From assembly GCF_014645795.1 (NCBI RefSeq), contig NZ_BMMK01000004.1:122914-186913 (forward strand): a stretch of 64,000 nucleotides of DNA, in the 5' to 3' direction. This stretch comes from Longimycelium tulufanense (GTDB lineage Bacteria > Actinomycetota > Actinomycetes > Mycobacteriales > Pseudonocardiaceae). Of the stretch, positions 36,032-44,682 are shown piece after piece. Both the position numbers and the translations under genes were made by a program. Under the pieces are notes generated by a model. That model made no database searches, was not told where the DNA came from, and saw nothing but the letters and a program-made list of their open reading frames with translations. The stretch's first letter is position 1. The number at the start of each line of letters is the position of its first letter.

Positions 36032-36768
36032 GCAATCCTCCTCGTTCCGCGCAACGTGTGTTGATCGCGGCGGGTGGCCCCGCACGTACCTTCCTTCGAA
36101 GGGACGCGCTCCGCCGGTCGGCGTGACGAGCTTCACCCAAGCCGGGCAAGGGCACAAGAGTTTACGGACGAGTTTCGTTCTGAATCGTCCAGGAGGGCCA
36201 CGCGACACGACCCTGACCAGCACCATCACCATGACAGGTGAGTGAGGTCACACCGACCGGTCGGTCTGTCACTCACCCATGAGTGGTAGCCGAGAAAAGG
36301 GACGGGAAACGACCCAGCCCATCATCAACAGGGCTTATCGCTCTCCTTGTCAACCAATTGGACTAATTCATCGCGGAAAACAAGATCAAAGCATCGGTTG
36401 GCCGACGTTTTTTCGATCGCCCCGACGACACTCGATCAGGCGAGAGCCCCGGGGCCCCACGCCGTACGAGGCCCAGGCCGGCACGGTTACGGAGCGGCGG
36501 CCCACCTCGCTCGCTGCGTCCACCCCGCCCACGCGCCCCGGGCAACGCCCTCGGCGGAGGGCCCTGGGACCACCGACCAACCCACTGCAGCCGTACCGCT
36601 GTCCGCGCGGTTCTCCGAAAGGTTCGGCCTGGCATCCACCAACGCGGTGAGGGCCCATGACAGCCTCGACGTAGCGACCTGCTGTGCCCAGCACCGGCAA
36701 GCACGCGACAACCACACCCGCCCAGTGCTCAGCCGGACTCCGGAATGGCCCACCTGCCGGCCTGACGG
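36032..36768. promoter_or_regulatory. Upstream region of the DUF6230 operon with a nested palindrome
   Basis: No gene is recognisable in these 737 bp. ACCGACCGGTCGGT at 36252-36265 is a perfect 14-bp palindrome, bracketed by GGTGAGTGA at 36237-36245 and its complement TCACTCACC at 36269-36277. The nested dyad lies about 210 bp upstream of the DUF6230 start and looks like a regulator binding site. The segment 36330-36420 is A/T-richer than its surroundings. Confidence 0.45.
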
Positions 36769-37218
36769 TCACCTCCGCGCCGGGGTGACGCCGTTCTCCA
36801 GGCCCGCCGGCGTCTCGTTCGGCGCGTGGGGCCCGTTGGTACGCGCCGCGATCTCGCCGATCTGTTCCTCGAGCCGACGGCGGGTCTCGTCCAGCTCGCA
36901 GCGGAGCAACGCGATCTCCTCCACCGAGGTGCGGACCTCCTCCTCAAGGTGGCCGATCTCGCTGCTGAGCTGCAGCGACACCACCAACAGGACCAAGCCC
37001 GACAACAGGAAGACCAGATTGGCCGCGGTGAGGATGCCGGTCGCCCGCGCCAGCGCCTCGGCCACGCCCGGGAAGACACCGAAGATGACGACGCCGAGGC
37101 CGACGAGCAGCCACGCCCCGGCGTACTTTTCCCGCAGCTTCCGGCGCCGCATCATCTCCACGACGATGACCAGCACCGCAATCGCGACAATGACACTCAG
37201 CAGGCGCCAACCAGGCAC
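36769..37218 (-). CDS. DUF2304-family membrane protein
   Basis: This 149-residue protein has three hydrophobic helices (RLLSVIVAIAVLVIVVEMM, AWLLVGLGVVIFGVFPGVAEALA, NLVFLLSGLVLLVVSLQLS) and a C-terminal coiled-coil-like helix (IGHLEEEVRTSVEEIALLRC). This is the DUF2304 layout. GTG 37218 has AGGAGG upstream. DUF2304 genes usually sit next to a GT2 glycosyltransferase, as here, and are thought to help in membrane glycosylation. Confidence 0.85.
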   Translation of the reverse strand: MPGWRLLSVIVAIAVLVIVVEMMRRRKLREKYAGAWLLVGLGVVIFGVFPGVAEALARATGILTAANLVFLLSGLVLLVVSLQLSSEIGHLEEEVRTSVEEIALLRCELDETRRRLEEQIGEIAARTNGPHAPNETPAGLENGVTPARR

Positions 37219-37254
37219 GACGACCTCCTGTGGTTGGGTGGGCCTGGACCGGTC

Positions 37255-37998
37255 CTAGACCGAGTCCGACGCCGACAGCGACGGCCTCCGCCGGACCAGC
37301 GCGAGCAGCAGCGCCAAGCCCGCCCGGAAAAGGTACACGGCGGCGCGGACAGGGGTCTGGCTCGGCGTACCCCCATTGCGGACCCGCATCTCGACCGGCA
37401 CCTGGCGCACCGTGAACCCAGCCCGCATGGCAATGACCAGCGACTCCACCGTGTCACCCAGGTACTCGGCCGGGTAATGCTGGGCGAACAGCCGAACTGC
37501 CCGGGGGCCGGCCGCGCGGAAGCCTGAGGTGACGTCGGTGAGCCTGGTGTGGGCCAGCCTCGACAACGCGAAGGCCAGCACCCACATCGCCCACCGTCGC
37601 GGCCCCTTGGCCACGTACGACCCGCGCCCGGCGAACCGGGCGCCGATCACCAGGTCGGCGTCCTCGAGCTGCTCCAGCAGCTCGGCCACGTTGCGCGGGT
37701 CGTGCTGCCCGTCCGCGTCGACCTGGACCACGACGTCGTAGCCACGGCGCAGCGCGTACCGGAACCCGGTCCGCATGGCGCCACCCACACCAAGGTTCAC
37801 AGCGAGCCGGGCGACCCGCGCCCCGCCGGCCCGCGCACGGTCGGTGGTGGCGTCCGTCGAGCCGTCGTCGACCACGAGGACGTCCGCAGTGGGCAGGTGT
37901 TCACGGACCTCCGTGACGACCTGCTCGACGTTCTGCTCCTCGTTGAGCGCCGGGAGAACGATGAGCACCCGACGGGTGTCGACGGCAGCTGTGGACAC
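37255..37998 (-). CDS. GT2 glycosyltransferase (polyprenyl-phosphate sugar transferase-like)
   Basis: This 247-residue protein has the GT-A fold: VLIVLPALNEEQNVEQVV, LVVDDGSTDATTDRARAGG (nucleotide binding), VQVDADGQHDP (DXD metal site) and the acceptor region TDVTSGFRAAGPRAV. Such enzymes move a sugar from a nucleotide donor to polyprenyl phosphate or an envelope glycan, as dolichol-phosphate mannosyltransferase does. It has no long C-terminal membrane part, which the DUF2304 neighbour may supply. The GTG at 37998 was chosen as giving the conserved N-terminus. Confidence 0.88.
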   Translation of the reverse strand: MSTAAVDTRRVLIVLPALNEEQNVEQVVTEVREHLPTADVLVVDDGSTDATTDRARAGGARVARLAVNLGVGGAMRTGFRYALRRGYDVVVQVDADGQHDPRNVAELLEQLEDADLVIGARFAGRGSYVAKGPRRWAMWVLAFALSRLAHTRLTDVTSGFRAAGPRAVRLFAQHYPAEYLGDTVESLVIAMRAGFTVRQVPVEMRVRNGGTPSQTPVRAAVYLFRAGLALLLALVRRRPSLSASDSV

Positions 37999-38008
37999 GA
38001 CATCCACT

Positions 38009-39337
38009 CTAGCGGCCGCCCTCCGGAGCCTCGTCGCTACCGTGCGGTAGTCGGGACGGGCCTGCGTCGTGCCGCAGCACGCAAGCGACCGCGACCCCAA
38101 GCCCCAGGGCCGGCGCAAGCACCAGGCCCAGGACCGCCCGAACCAGCGGGGTGGCCGGCCACGCGACCAGCACTACGGCGCTGGTGGCCGCAATGACCGC
38201 CCAGGTGAGCAGCACGCGGTGCACCTGTGTCCGGGCGATCAGCACGGCACAAAGCAACTGGATCGCTGTTAGCAGGACCGAGGAGGCCAACAGGCCGCCG
38301 GCGGCCCACGCGTCCACGTGGTACCGCGGACCGAGCAGGAAACGGACGCCCCACGGACCTACCAAGGCACCCAGGACAGCTCCCACGGCGGCGATCAGGA
38401 TCGAGCCGACGATTCCCTGGGCCAACAACACGCGCAGGCGGTGCCGGCCATCATCCGAATGCGACAGTCGTACTACCAACGGCACGGCCATCGCCTGGAG
38501 CGGCGACATCAGGAGCAACGGAAACCGCAGGATCATCAGCGCGGCGAACAGCGCCCCGAGCGGGGTCAGGTCGCCTCCCGCCAGCAGCCGGACCATCGCC
38601 GGATAGCCGGTGATCACCGTGGCGGTCAGGCCGGCGCTCGCCATCAGGACCACCACGCGCTGTGTCACACCGCTCCAGCGCTCACCGGGGATGTGGCGGT
38701 CCACCGCCGTAGTGGCCGGCCGGACAAACAACAGCCAGGCGAACGACCCCACAGCTACCGTGATCGCGGCCGGCACCACCCCCACCACGGGCACCAACCC
38801 CGTTACGACCGCGAGGACCACCGCGCCGAGCAGGACCAACCGTAGCCCGGCCTCCGCCACGATCAGGCCCCCGTAAAAGCGGACTCGGTGCTGGCCCATC
38901 AGCAGGCCCCGCACCCCGTACTGGGGAGCGAACGCCACGCCGGCGACCCCCGCGACCACCGCCAGAGCGCCGTACCCGCTGAACAGCCTTTCATTCATTG
39001 CGGGCACGAGGATCAATAGCCCGAACACGGCCGCGGCCGCGGCACCAACGGCGACCGTGCGAAGGACGGTCGCGCCAGCCCGCTGTCCGTGCACCGCGGC
39101 GAGCGCGGCCTGTCTCGAGGTCTCCTGCTCCAGAGGGGCCAGCGTCGCGCCGACGCCAAACACGACACCCCAGAAAGTCATGAAGATCGCGTAGTCCGCC
39201 GGAGAGAGAAGCCGGCCCACAGCGATCAGCACGACATAGCCGAGCCCGACCGCCACGAGCAAGGCGATACCTACCGTCCCGACCGAGCGGCCGACAGCGG
39301 GCATCTCGGTACCGGACACGCTAGCCTCCGCCTTCAT
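38009..39337 (-). CDS. Polysaccharide flippase-like membrane protein
   Basis: This 442-residue protein has 12-14 hydrophobic helices and little else (GTVGIALLVAVGLGYVVLIAVG, then LLSPADYAIFMTFWGVVFGV, where Wzx-type proteins carry a similar loop). It resembles the MATE/Wzx group that flips lipid-linked sugars across the membrane. It overlaps the upstream GT2 gene by 4 bp (ATGA), so the two are made together. Its export substrate would be the glycan assembled by the neighbouring transferases. Confidence 0.82.
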   Translation of the reverse strand: MKAEASVSGTEMPAVGRSVGTVGIALLVAVGLGYVVLIAVGRLLSPADYAIFMTFWGVVFGVGATLAPLEQETSRQAALAAVHGQRAGATVLRTVAVGAAAAAVFGLLILVPAMNERLFSGYGALAVVAGVAGVAFAPQYGVRGLLMGQHRVRFYGGLIVAEAGLRLVLLGAVVLAVVTGLVPVVGVVPAAITVAVGSFAWLLFVRPATTAVDRHIPGERWSGVTQRVVVLMASAGLTATVITGYPAMVRLLAGGDLTPLGALFAALMILRFPLLLMSPLQAMAVPLVVRLSHSDDGRHRLRVLLAQGIVGSILIAAVGAVLGALVGPWGVRFLLGPRYHVDAWAAGGLLASSVLLTAIQLLCAVLIARTQVHRVLLTWAVIAATSAVVLVAWPATPLVRAVLGLVLAPALGLGVAVACVLRHDAGPSRLPHGSDEAPEGGR

Positions 39338-40383
39338 CGCGCCAGCCGTTTCCGCAGGGCCTTACCGAGTCCGCGGAGTACCCCAGTGCCGAAACAGACC
39401 GCAAACAACGGGAACAGACCGGCCACCGAGCGTGCCTCCCCCGAACTGCCACCGCACCGTCGCACGGCGGCTCCGAGGCCGGCGGAGGTCGTGACGGCGA
39501 GCACGGCGAAGGTCCTGGGCCGTCGCCGCAGCAGACCAAGCCCGGCCAGTCCGGCAACGATGGCCCAGATCAACATGCGCCGTACCGGCCCCGGAGAGTC
39601 GAGGTAGCTGTCGACGAATGTGGTGCCACGGAAGAACGAATGCCGGACGAACTTCGACAGGGAGTCCCGTCCGTGGTAGGTCGCGGAGAACTCCGGGCAG
39701 AGGTGAATGCGCTCACGTTCGGCGATCCAGCGCAACATGCGGGTGTCGTCGCTGGCCAACCGGGCATCGGAGAAGAGCGACGAGAACGACTCACCTGCGT
39801 TGATCAACATGGCACGCGGTGCGCAGAAGAACCCCGTTCCCTTGGGGAATGCGTCAAACTCGGTGATATCAAAGGAAACAAGTCGGGGGTTGGTGAAGTA
39901 CCGCCGCCAGCCGAACGCCACTAGGCCCGACCAGAAACCGGCGTAGAGGTTACCGTCGGTGTCCACGTTGACGTGGCCACCCCACACCACGCGTTCCGGA
40001 TGCTCCGTGAGCTGGCCCCGGAGGAACTTCAGCGCTCCGGGATCGACGATGACCCGGCTGTCCACCAACAACACCTGCTCCCCGGTGGCCCTGGCGACAC
40101 CGGCCTGGCGGGCCCGGAACCGGCCCTGGTTCTCCTGCCGCACCACGGTGATTCCGTGCTGCTCGGCGAGTTCGGCCAGGCGCTGCGGCGTGGCGTCGGT
40201 GCTGCCGTCGTCGACGACGATCACCTGGGCCGGCCACTCCGCGTTGGTGAGCGCGGACAGCACCGCCTGGACGGAGCGGGTGATCCAGCTCTCCTCGTTG
40301 TAGACCGGGATCACGACGGTGAGCCTGGGCAGGCCCGCTGAGCTGGGCCTTTCCTGCTCGCTGGGTGAGTTGCTCGGGCTCAT
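39334..40383 (-). CDS. GT2 glycosyltransferase with C-terminal membrane segment
   Basis: This 349-residue protein has a GT-A domain: RLTVVIPVYNEESWITRSV, VIVVDDGSTDATPQRLAELA, the metal site as VLLVDSRVIVDP (DSR in place of DXD), and an acceptor part with ERERIHLCPEFSATYHGRDS. Two hydrophobic segments near the C-terminus (MLIWAIVAGLAGLGLL, then VAGLFPLFAVCFGTGVL) anchor it in the membrane. ATG 40383 or the adjacent GTG 40386 is the start. It is divergent from the epimerase gene across 53 bp. Confidence 0.85.
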   Translation of the reverse strand: MSPSNSPSEQERPSSAGLPRLTVVIPVYNEESWITRSVQAVLSALTNAEWPAQVIVVDDGSTDATPQRLAELAEQHGITVVRQENQGRFRARQAGVARATGEQVLLVDSRVIVDPGALKFLRGQLTEHPERVVWGGHVNVDTDGNLYAGFWSGLVAFGWRRYFTNPRLVSFDITEFDAFPKGTGFFCAPRAMLINAGESFSSLFSDARLASDDTRMLRWIAERERIHLCPEFSATYHGRDSLSKFVRHSFFRGTTFVDSYLDSPGPVRRMLIWAIVAGLAGLGLLRRRPRTFAVLAVTTSAGLGAAVRRCGGSSGEARSVAGLFPLFAVCFGTGVLRGLGKALRKRLAR

Positions 40384-40436
40384 CACGCCTGCCAGTATCC
40401 TGCTGCTACGTCTGTACCGAGACTAAGGGTCTTCGA

Positions 40437-41534
40437 GTGATCTCCTTCGTCGCCGGCACCACGGCCGAGCTCATCAAGATCGCGCCCGTCTACCACGCAC
40501 TGATGAACCGGGGGACCAAGGCGCTGCTCTGGTTCACCGCCCAGCACGTGCACGACGTGCCGGAGGTGCTGGAGGACCTGCGGCTGCCGGAGCCGGACGA
40601 GTGGCTGGTGCCCCGGGAGGTCGCCACGCACGTGGAGCGGCCAGCCCAGGTGCCCCGCTGGGCCATGACGGTGGCCCGGACCGCCTACGCGCGGCGCGCG
40701 GAGCTCCGCAGGGCGCTCACCGATGACGGCCGGCCGGGCCTGGTGATCGTGCATGGCGACACCTTCACCACGCCGTACGGCGCATTCCTCGGCCGTCTTC
40801 TCGGTGCCCGGGTCGCCCATGTCGAGGCCGGCACCCGCAGCGGCAGTCTGTTGAGCCCGCTGCCGGAGGAGGCGAACCGCCGGGTGGCCGCGCACATGGT
40901 GGACATCCACTTCGCCCCGACCTCCCGCGAGGTGCGGAACCTGCGCAGGGCACGCGGGGTCGTGGTGGACACCGGCGCGAACACGGTGATCGACGCCCTG
41001 CGGTTCGCCAAGGGGAACGAGAAGGTCGCCTTCGACCTGCCCGAGCGGTTCGGTCTGGTGACCCTGCACCGGTTCGAGCTGCTGCGCCGGCCGGAGCGCT
41101 ACCGCGAGGTGCTGGAGCTGCTGCGGGACGCCAGCGCCCACACGCCGTTGGTCTATCTGGTCGGCCCGCCGGAGCGCGAGCGCCTGGAACAGCTCGACCT
41201 GTATCACCTGTTCGACGACGAGCGGTTCCTGCTGCGCCCCAAGCTCCGTTACCTGGAGTTCCTGCCGGTGTTGGCACGCGCCGCGTTCGTGGTCACCGAT
41301 TCGGGTGGTCTGCAGGAGGAGTGCGCGTACCTCGGCGTGCCCTGTGCGATCCACCGCGAACGGACGGAGCGGCACCAGGGCCTGGGCCAGAACATCGTGC
41401 TGACGGGGATGCGCACCGAGGGCCTGAAGAAGTTCCTCGACGACCCCGAGGCACTGCGCCATCCGTCCACTCTGGACCGTTACCACCCGAGCGAGACGAT
41501 CGTGGAGACGTTGGCGCAGCTCGGGTTCTGCTGA
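40437..41534 (+). CDS. wecB: UDP-N-acetylglucosamine 2-epimerase-like enzyme
   Basis: This 365-residue protein has the WecB/GT-B-like fold: VIVHGDTFTTPYGAFLGRLL, ARVAHVEAGTRSGSLLSPLPEEANRRVA, HRFELL, and VTDSGGLQEECAYLGVPC. The order and content match non-hydrolysing UDP-GlcNAc 2-epimerases, which make UDP-ManNAc for envelope glycans. The N-terminal GTRPE motif reads GTTAELIKIAPV, so it may be a divergent member with another nucleotide sugar. The GTG start is 53 bp from a divergent glycosyltransferase, so a shared glycan pathway is likely. Confidence 0.82.
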   Translation: MISFVAGTTAELIKIAPVYHALMNRGTKALLWFTAQHVHDVPEVLEDLRLPEPDEWLVPREVATHVERPAQVPRWAMTVARTAYARRAELRRALTDDGRPGLVIVHGDTFTTPYGAFLGRLLGARVAHVEAGTRSGSLLSPLPEEANRRVAAHMVDIHFAPTSREVRNLRRARGVVVDTGANTVIDALRFAKGNEKVAFDLPERFGLVTLHRFELLRRPERYREVLELLRDASAHTPLVYLVGPPERERLEQLDLYHLFDDERFLLRPKLRYLEFLPVLARAAFVVTDSGGLQEECAYLGVPCAIHRERTERHQGLGQNIVLTGMRTEGLKKFLDDPEALRHPSTLDRYHPSETIVETLAQLGFC

Positions 41535-41556
41535 GCAACCGACTTCCGGAACGACG

Positions 41557-41590
41557 ACATGGGGCCGGCCCTGCAGGGCCGGCCCCATGT
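41557..41590 (+). terminator. 34-bp perfect palindrome after the epimerase gene
   Basis: Positions 41557-41590 are self-complementary throughout; the core is GGGGCCGGCCC-TGCA-GGGCCGGCCCC. It starts 23 bp past the stop. As RNA it folds into a very stable stem. The rest of the gap (41591-41882) shows nothing recognisable. Confidence 0.7.
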
Positions 41591-41882
41591 TTGGTTGGTG
41601 CAGTTGGTAACGGGCCGCCGAGGTTGGTACAGCCACAAACGTGAGACACGATGTCTGAGCCGGTTCGCGGTCGAGCTGTGTCCCGGATTACTTGCGCTAC
41701 GCGGGGTTCACAGCCGGCAGACGGTCGGCTTCTGCATGGTTCGGCCAGCGGCTGTGGCTGGGTATGGCCCCGGTCACCTGCTGGCCGGCGTCGTCAACGG
41801 CACGGATCTCGTCCGTCAGGACCACTCCGGCTCGGGCTGTCACCGCGGCAGCCCGGGAGCCTTCCCAATGTCGGGGCGACGG

Positions 41883-43904
41883 TCAGCGCCGAGAGTTGGA
41901 CAGCTGCGGCGTGGACACGGGCTCCGGCGCGTCAGTGACCTGGTAGATGGTGGCATCCGGGTTCGTGTAGACCTCGCGCAGTCCCGGGACGCTGTCCAGG
42001 GCGACCATTCCGGGCGCCCGTACGGACTGGTTGCCGCGCACGAACCCGCGTCCGACCATCACGTAACGCACGCCGAGTTCGTCGACCTTCCGGCGGATGT
42101 CCGGGTTGGTGTCCAGCTCGTTGAAGTGCTGGTTGAGCATTCCCGAGTCGCTGTCGGCCGGGCTCCCGTAGAAACTCCAGTCCACGGGCTTGACCCCGGC
42201 CAGGGCGTACATCCACACCGAACCATCGCTGTGGTCGTTCATCACGGGGGAGTCGCCCGCATGCTCCTTGAGCCACTGGAAGGCTTCGCGCTCCCCCTTG
42301 GTGACGGTGGCGCCGGAATTGTCACCGTCCGGCCCCGACGCGTCGTTGTTCTTCCAGGCAAGCCGTTCGGTATTGCGGTGCAGGTATGCGCCGTGGCCGA
42401 GGACGCCGAGCATCGCGATCATCACCGCGCCAGCGGTGAGTGTCGCGGTGACGGGCAACCAAGGCTGTCGGAAACGGGCGGTCAGCTTGTCACGGACGGC
42501 CCCGGAGAGGGTGTTCACGAGCTCGCCGATGGCCAAGGCACCCGCGAGCGGCAGCAGGGCACCGAACCGCCACGCGTCGTTGTAGAACGGGCCGGTGATG
42601 GTGAACACCCATTGCGACTCGAGCGAGGCGCAGCCCGCGTAGGCGATCGCGAAGATCAGGTAGGCGCCGACGACCCAGAGCAGCCGGCGATGCGCGATCA
42701 ACAGGCCGATACCCACCAAAGCGGGGATGCCGAGCCACCACTGCGGGTTCGGGGCGTTGGGCGAGAACAGGATCGCCTGGCCGAAGCCCTCCACCGGGGT
42801 GGCGATCAGCGGCCAGCGGGCGGCGGTCACACCGGCCTTTGCCGACAGGGCGGGAATCATGACCAGCACCGCCAGCAGCCCGGTCACGACCACCGTGGCC
42901 GCCAGGGGGAGGCGGGCCACCCGCCACCGGACCGGCTCGAAGCGTAGAAGCAGCGCCAGCAGCAGCATGACGGCGTAGGCCGCCAGGACGAAGGCCACGC
43001 TCGGGTGCAGCCCCACCAGGCCGGCCCCGGCCAGCCCCAGGCCGACCGGGCCGGCGAGCCCGCGCGGCACGATCACGTGCCGCGCGAGGGCCAGGGTGGC
43101 GGGGATCAACGCGACACCCGCGACGTAAGGCCAGAGCGGCCCGCGCCAGAGCTGGTCGTACGGGAAGGTGCTGAACCAGGTGGAGACCGCGGCCGCGGCG
43201 GCGACGCCGAGCGCGGGCATCCGCCACGCCATCCCCACCGCGGCCACGCCGAGTGGCCAGGCGAGGACCATGGCCAGCGCTCCGAGGTTGAGGACCTCCG
43301 GCATGCTGCCGCCGTTCGGGTCGAACACCAGCGCCAGCAACGCGTGGTAGGTGTTCGGGTAGAAGTAGCTCCCGTTCGACGCCTCGTTGGCAATGGGCGC
43401 CAGGGCCGACGGCAGCGGGTCGCCGTGCTCGGCGATCCACCGGATCGCGTTGGCGTGGAACGGCGCGTCCCAGTCCTGGTTGATCGTGCCCAGGCCGCCG
43501 ATGCCGCGGAGGAACGTGACCGCGCCCACGACGAGCCCGGCGAGGACGCCCACGGCGACCACGACGTGGTCGCGCGGGGAACGACTGTCCGTGCGGCCAG
43601 GCTCCACGCCGGCTGTGGTCTCGGCGGGCCCGCCGTCCGTGCTCTTGCGCGCGGCCGCGGTTCCCGCCCGGCGCGCCATCAGCCAGGACGTGAGGCCGAG
43701 TACGACGGCGACGCCGAGGACCCAGCCGCCGAAGGACCACCAGCTCCAGCTAAACCCGAGCCTGCCCAGCACCGCGGTGCCGGTCGCCACGGCGCCGAAG
43801 GTCAGGACGGGCGCGGCGGCGGCCAGGGTCCAGCCGCGCAGCCGGAGCGTGAGACCGAGCAGGAGACCAGGCACCCAGATCGCCAACAGGACCAGCATGA
43901 CCAT
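41883..43904 (-). CDS. DUF6541-family multi-span membrane protein
   Basis: This 673-residue protein has about 12-14 hydrophobic helices over its first 500 residues and a C-terminal soluble domain (about 520-673) probably outside the membrane. It matches DUF6541 family features, for example FLRGIGGLGTINQDWDAPFHANAIRWI (an acidic first loop as in GT-C glycosyltransferases) and NEASNGSYFYPNTYHALLAL. The arrangement resembles GT-C enzymes that use polyprenyl-phosphate sugars, such as arabinosyl- and mannosyltransferases. It borders the glycan genes. Function is inferred, not proven. Confidence 0.82.
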   Translation of the reverse strand: MVMLVLLAIWVPGLLLGLTLRLRGWTLAAAAPVLTFGAVATGTAVLGRLGFSWSWWSFGGWVLGVAVVLGLTSWLMARRAGTAAARKSTDGGPAETTAGVEPGRTDSRSPRDHVVVAVGVLAGLVVGAVTFLRGIGGLGTINQDWDAPFHANAIRWIAEHGDPLPSALAPIANEASNGSYFYPNTYHALLALVFDPNGGSMPEVLNLGALAMVLAWPLGVAAVGMAWRMPALGVAAAAAVSTWFSTFPYDQLWRGPLWPYVAGVALIPATLALARHVIVPRGLAGPVGLGLAGAGLVGLHPSVAFVLAAYAVMLLLALLLRFEPVRWRVARLPLAATVVVTGLLAVLVMIPALSAKAGVTAARWPLIATPVEGFGQAILFSPNAPNPQWWLGIPALVGIGLLIAHRRLLWVVGAYLIFAIAYAGCASLESQWVFTITGPFYNDAWRFGALLPLAGALAIGELVNTLSGAVRDKLTARFRQPWLPVTATLTAGAVMIAMLGVLGHGAYLHRNTERLAWKNNDASGPDGDNSGATVTKGEREAFQWLKEHAGDSPVMNDHSDGSVWMYALAGVKPVDWSFYGSPADSDSGMLNQHFNELDTNPDIRRKVDELGVRYVMVGRGFVRGNQSVRAPGMVALDSVPGLREVYTNPDATIYQVTDAPEPVSTPQLSNSRR

Positions 43905-44380
43905 CGATTCGGATTCCCCACGACTCGGTCAGATCCGCCTACCACGCCGCCGGCGTGTCGTGGGCCTCAGCCCGGTCAGGCGGCGTTCACACAGTACCCC
44001 GCCGGGGGCAGACACCCTGCTCAGGGCATCCATGGAGAGGACGGCTGGGACGCGGCACGGTTGCCTTGACGCCGGTCACGGCGCTGGAGGTTCGATCGTC
44101 GATCACACGGGGTCTGCAGGGGGTGACCGATCCCTCCCCCGGATGGCGGGTGGAGACACATCCTCATGCCGGAAGCCGCAAGAACGTTGCTCACCCGGTG
44201 TTCCCGCCACCCGTGCCCCATGACGCGCGCACCGAGGGGGCCGAGGTCCGCACGGCGGACAGCCCCGCCCCGTTGGCGGTTCCGTCCAGGAGCGAGGTGT
44301 CCCCAGCGCGACGTGCCAGCGGGCGCACCCCGGGGGTACGGTGTGACCAGCACGGTGTTTCCGCTGGTCACACCGGCCAG
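43905..44380. other. 476-bp region before tRNA-Thr without a clear gene
   Basis: Open frames on both strands here run into or out of the tRNA and look like chance frames. The region could hold the upstream part of the DUF6541 promoter (minus) and the tRNA 3' trailer (minus). No repeat or integrase next to the tRNA was seen. Confidence 0.4.
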
Positions 44381-44453
44381 AGCCGACGGAGGGACTCGAA
44401 CCCTCAACCGCTCGCTTACAAGGCGAGTGCTCTGCCAGTTGAGCTACGCCGGC
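44381..44453 (-). tRNA. tRNA-Thr (anticodon TGT)
   Basis: Read on the minus strand, the 73 nt fold into a full cloverleaf. Acceptor GCCGGCG pairs with CGTCGGC (one G-U), the anticodon arm is CTCGC-CTTGTAA-GCGAG with anticodon TGT, and the T arm carries GGTTCGAGTCC. CCA is not encoded. Confidence 0.95.
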
Positions 44454-44682
44454 GCGGCGACGTCGTCCCGTCGCCGCGCACATCGTAAGCGCCGCCGCGC
44501 GCGGCCGGGGCCGGTCACACCACGGAACCGATTCGACTACCAACCGTGCCATTACAACTCTTTCGTGTGATGTGTCGGAGACCACGCCGAGCGACTTGCA
44601 ACGGCGCGGCCAAGTGCGCCGATGCCACGCGGGGACAGCAACCGAGACAGCAATTCGAGTAGGCCGTGGGGAGGTGTCGTTC

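Noticed and set aside
44021..44488. Open frames containing RVRVPPSAL and RDSNPQPLAYKASALPVEL
   Set aside because: These are translations of the tRNA-Thr gene, a well-known source of false genes.
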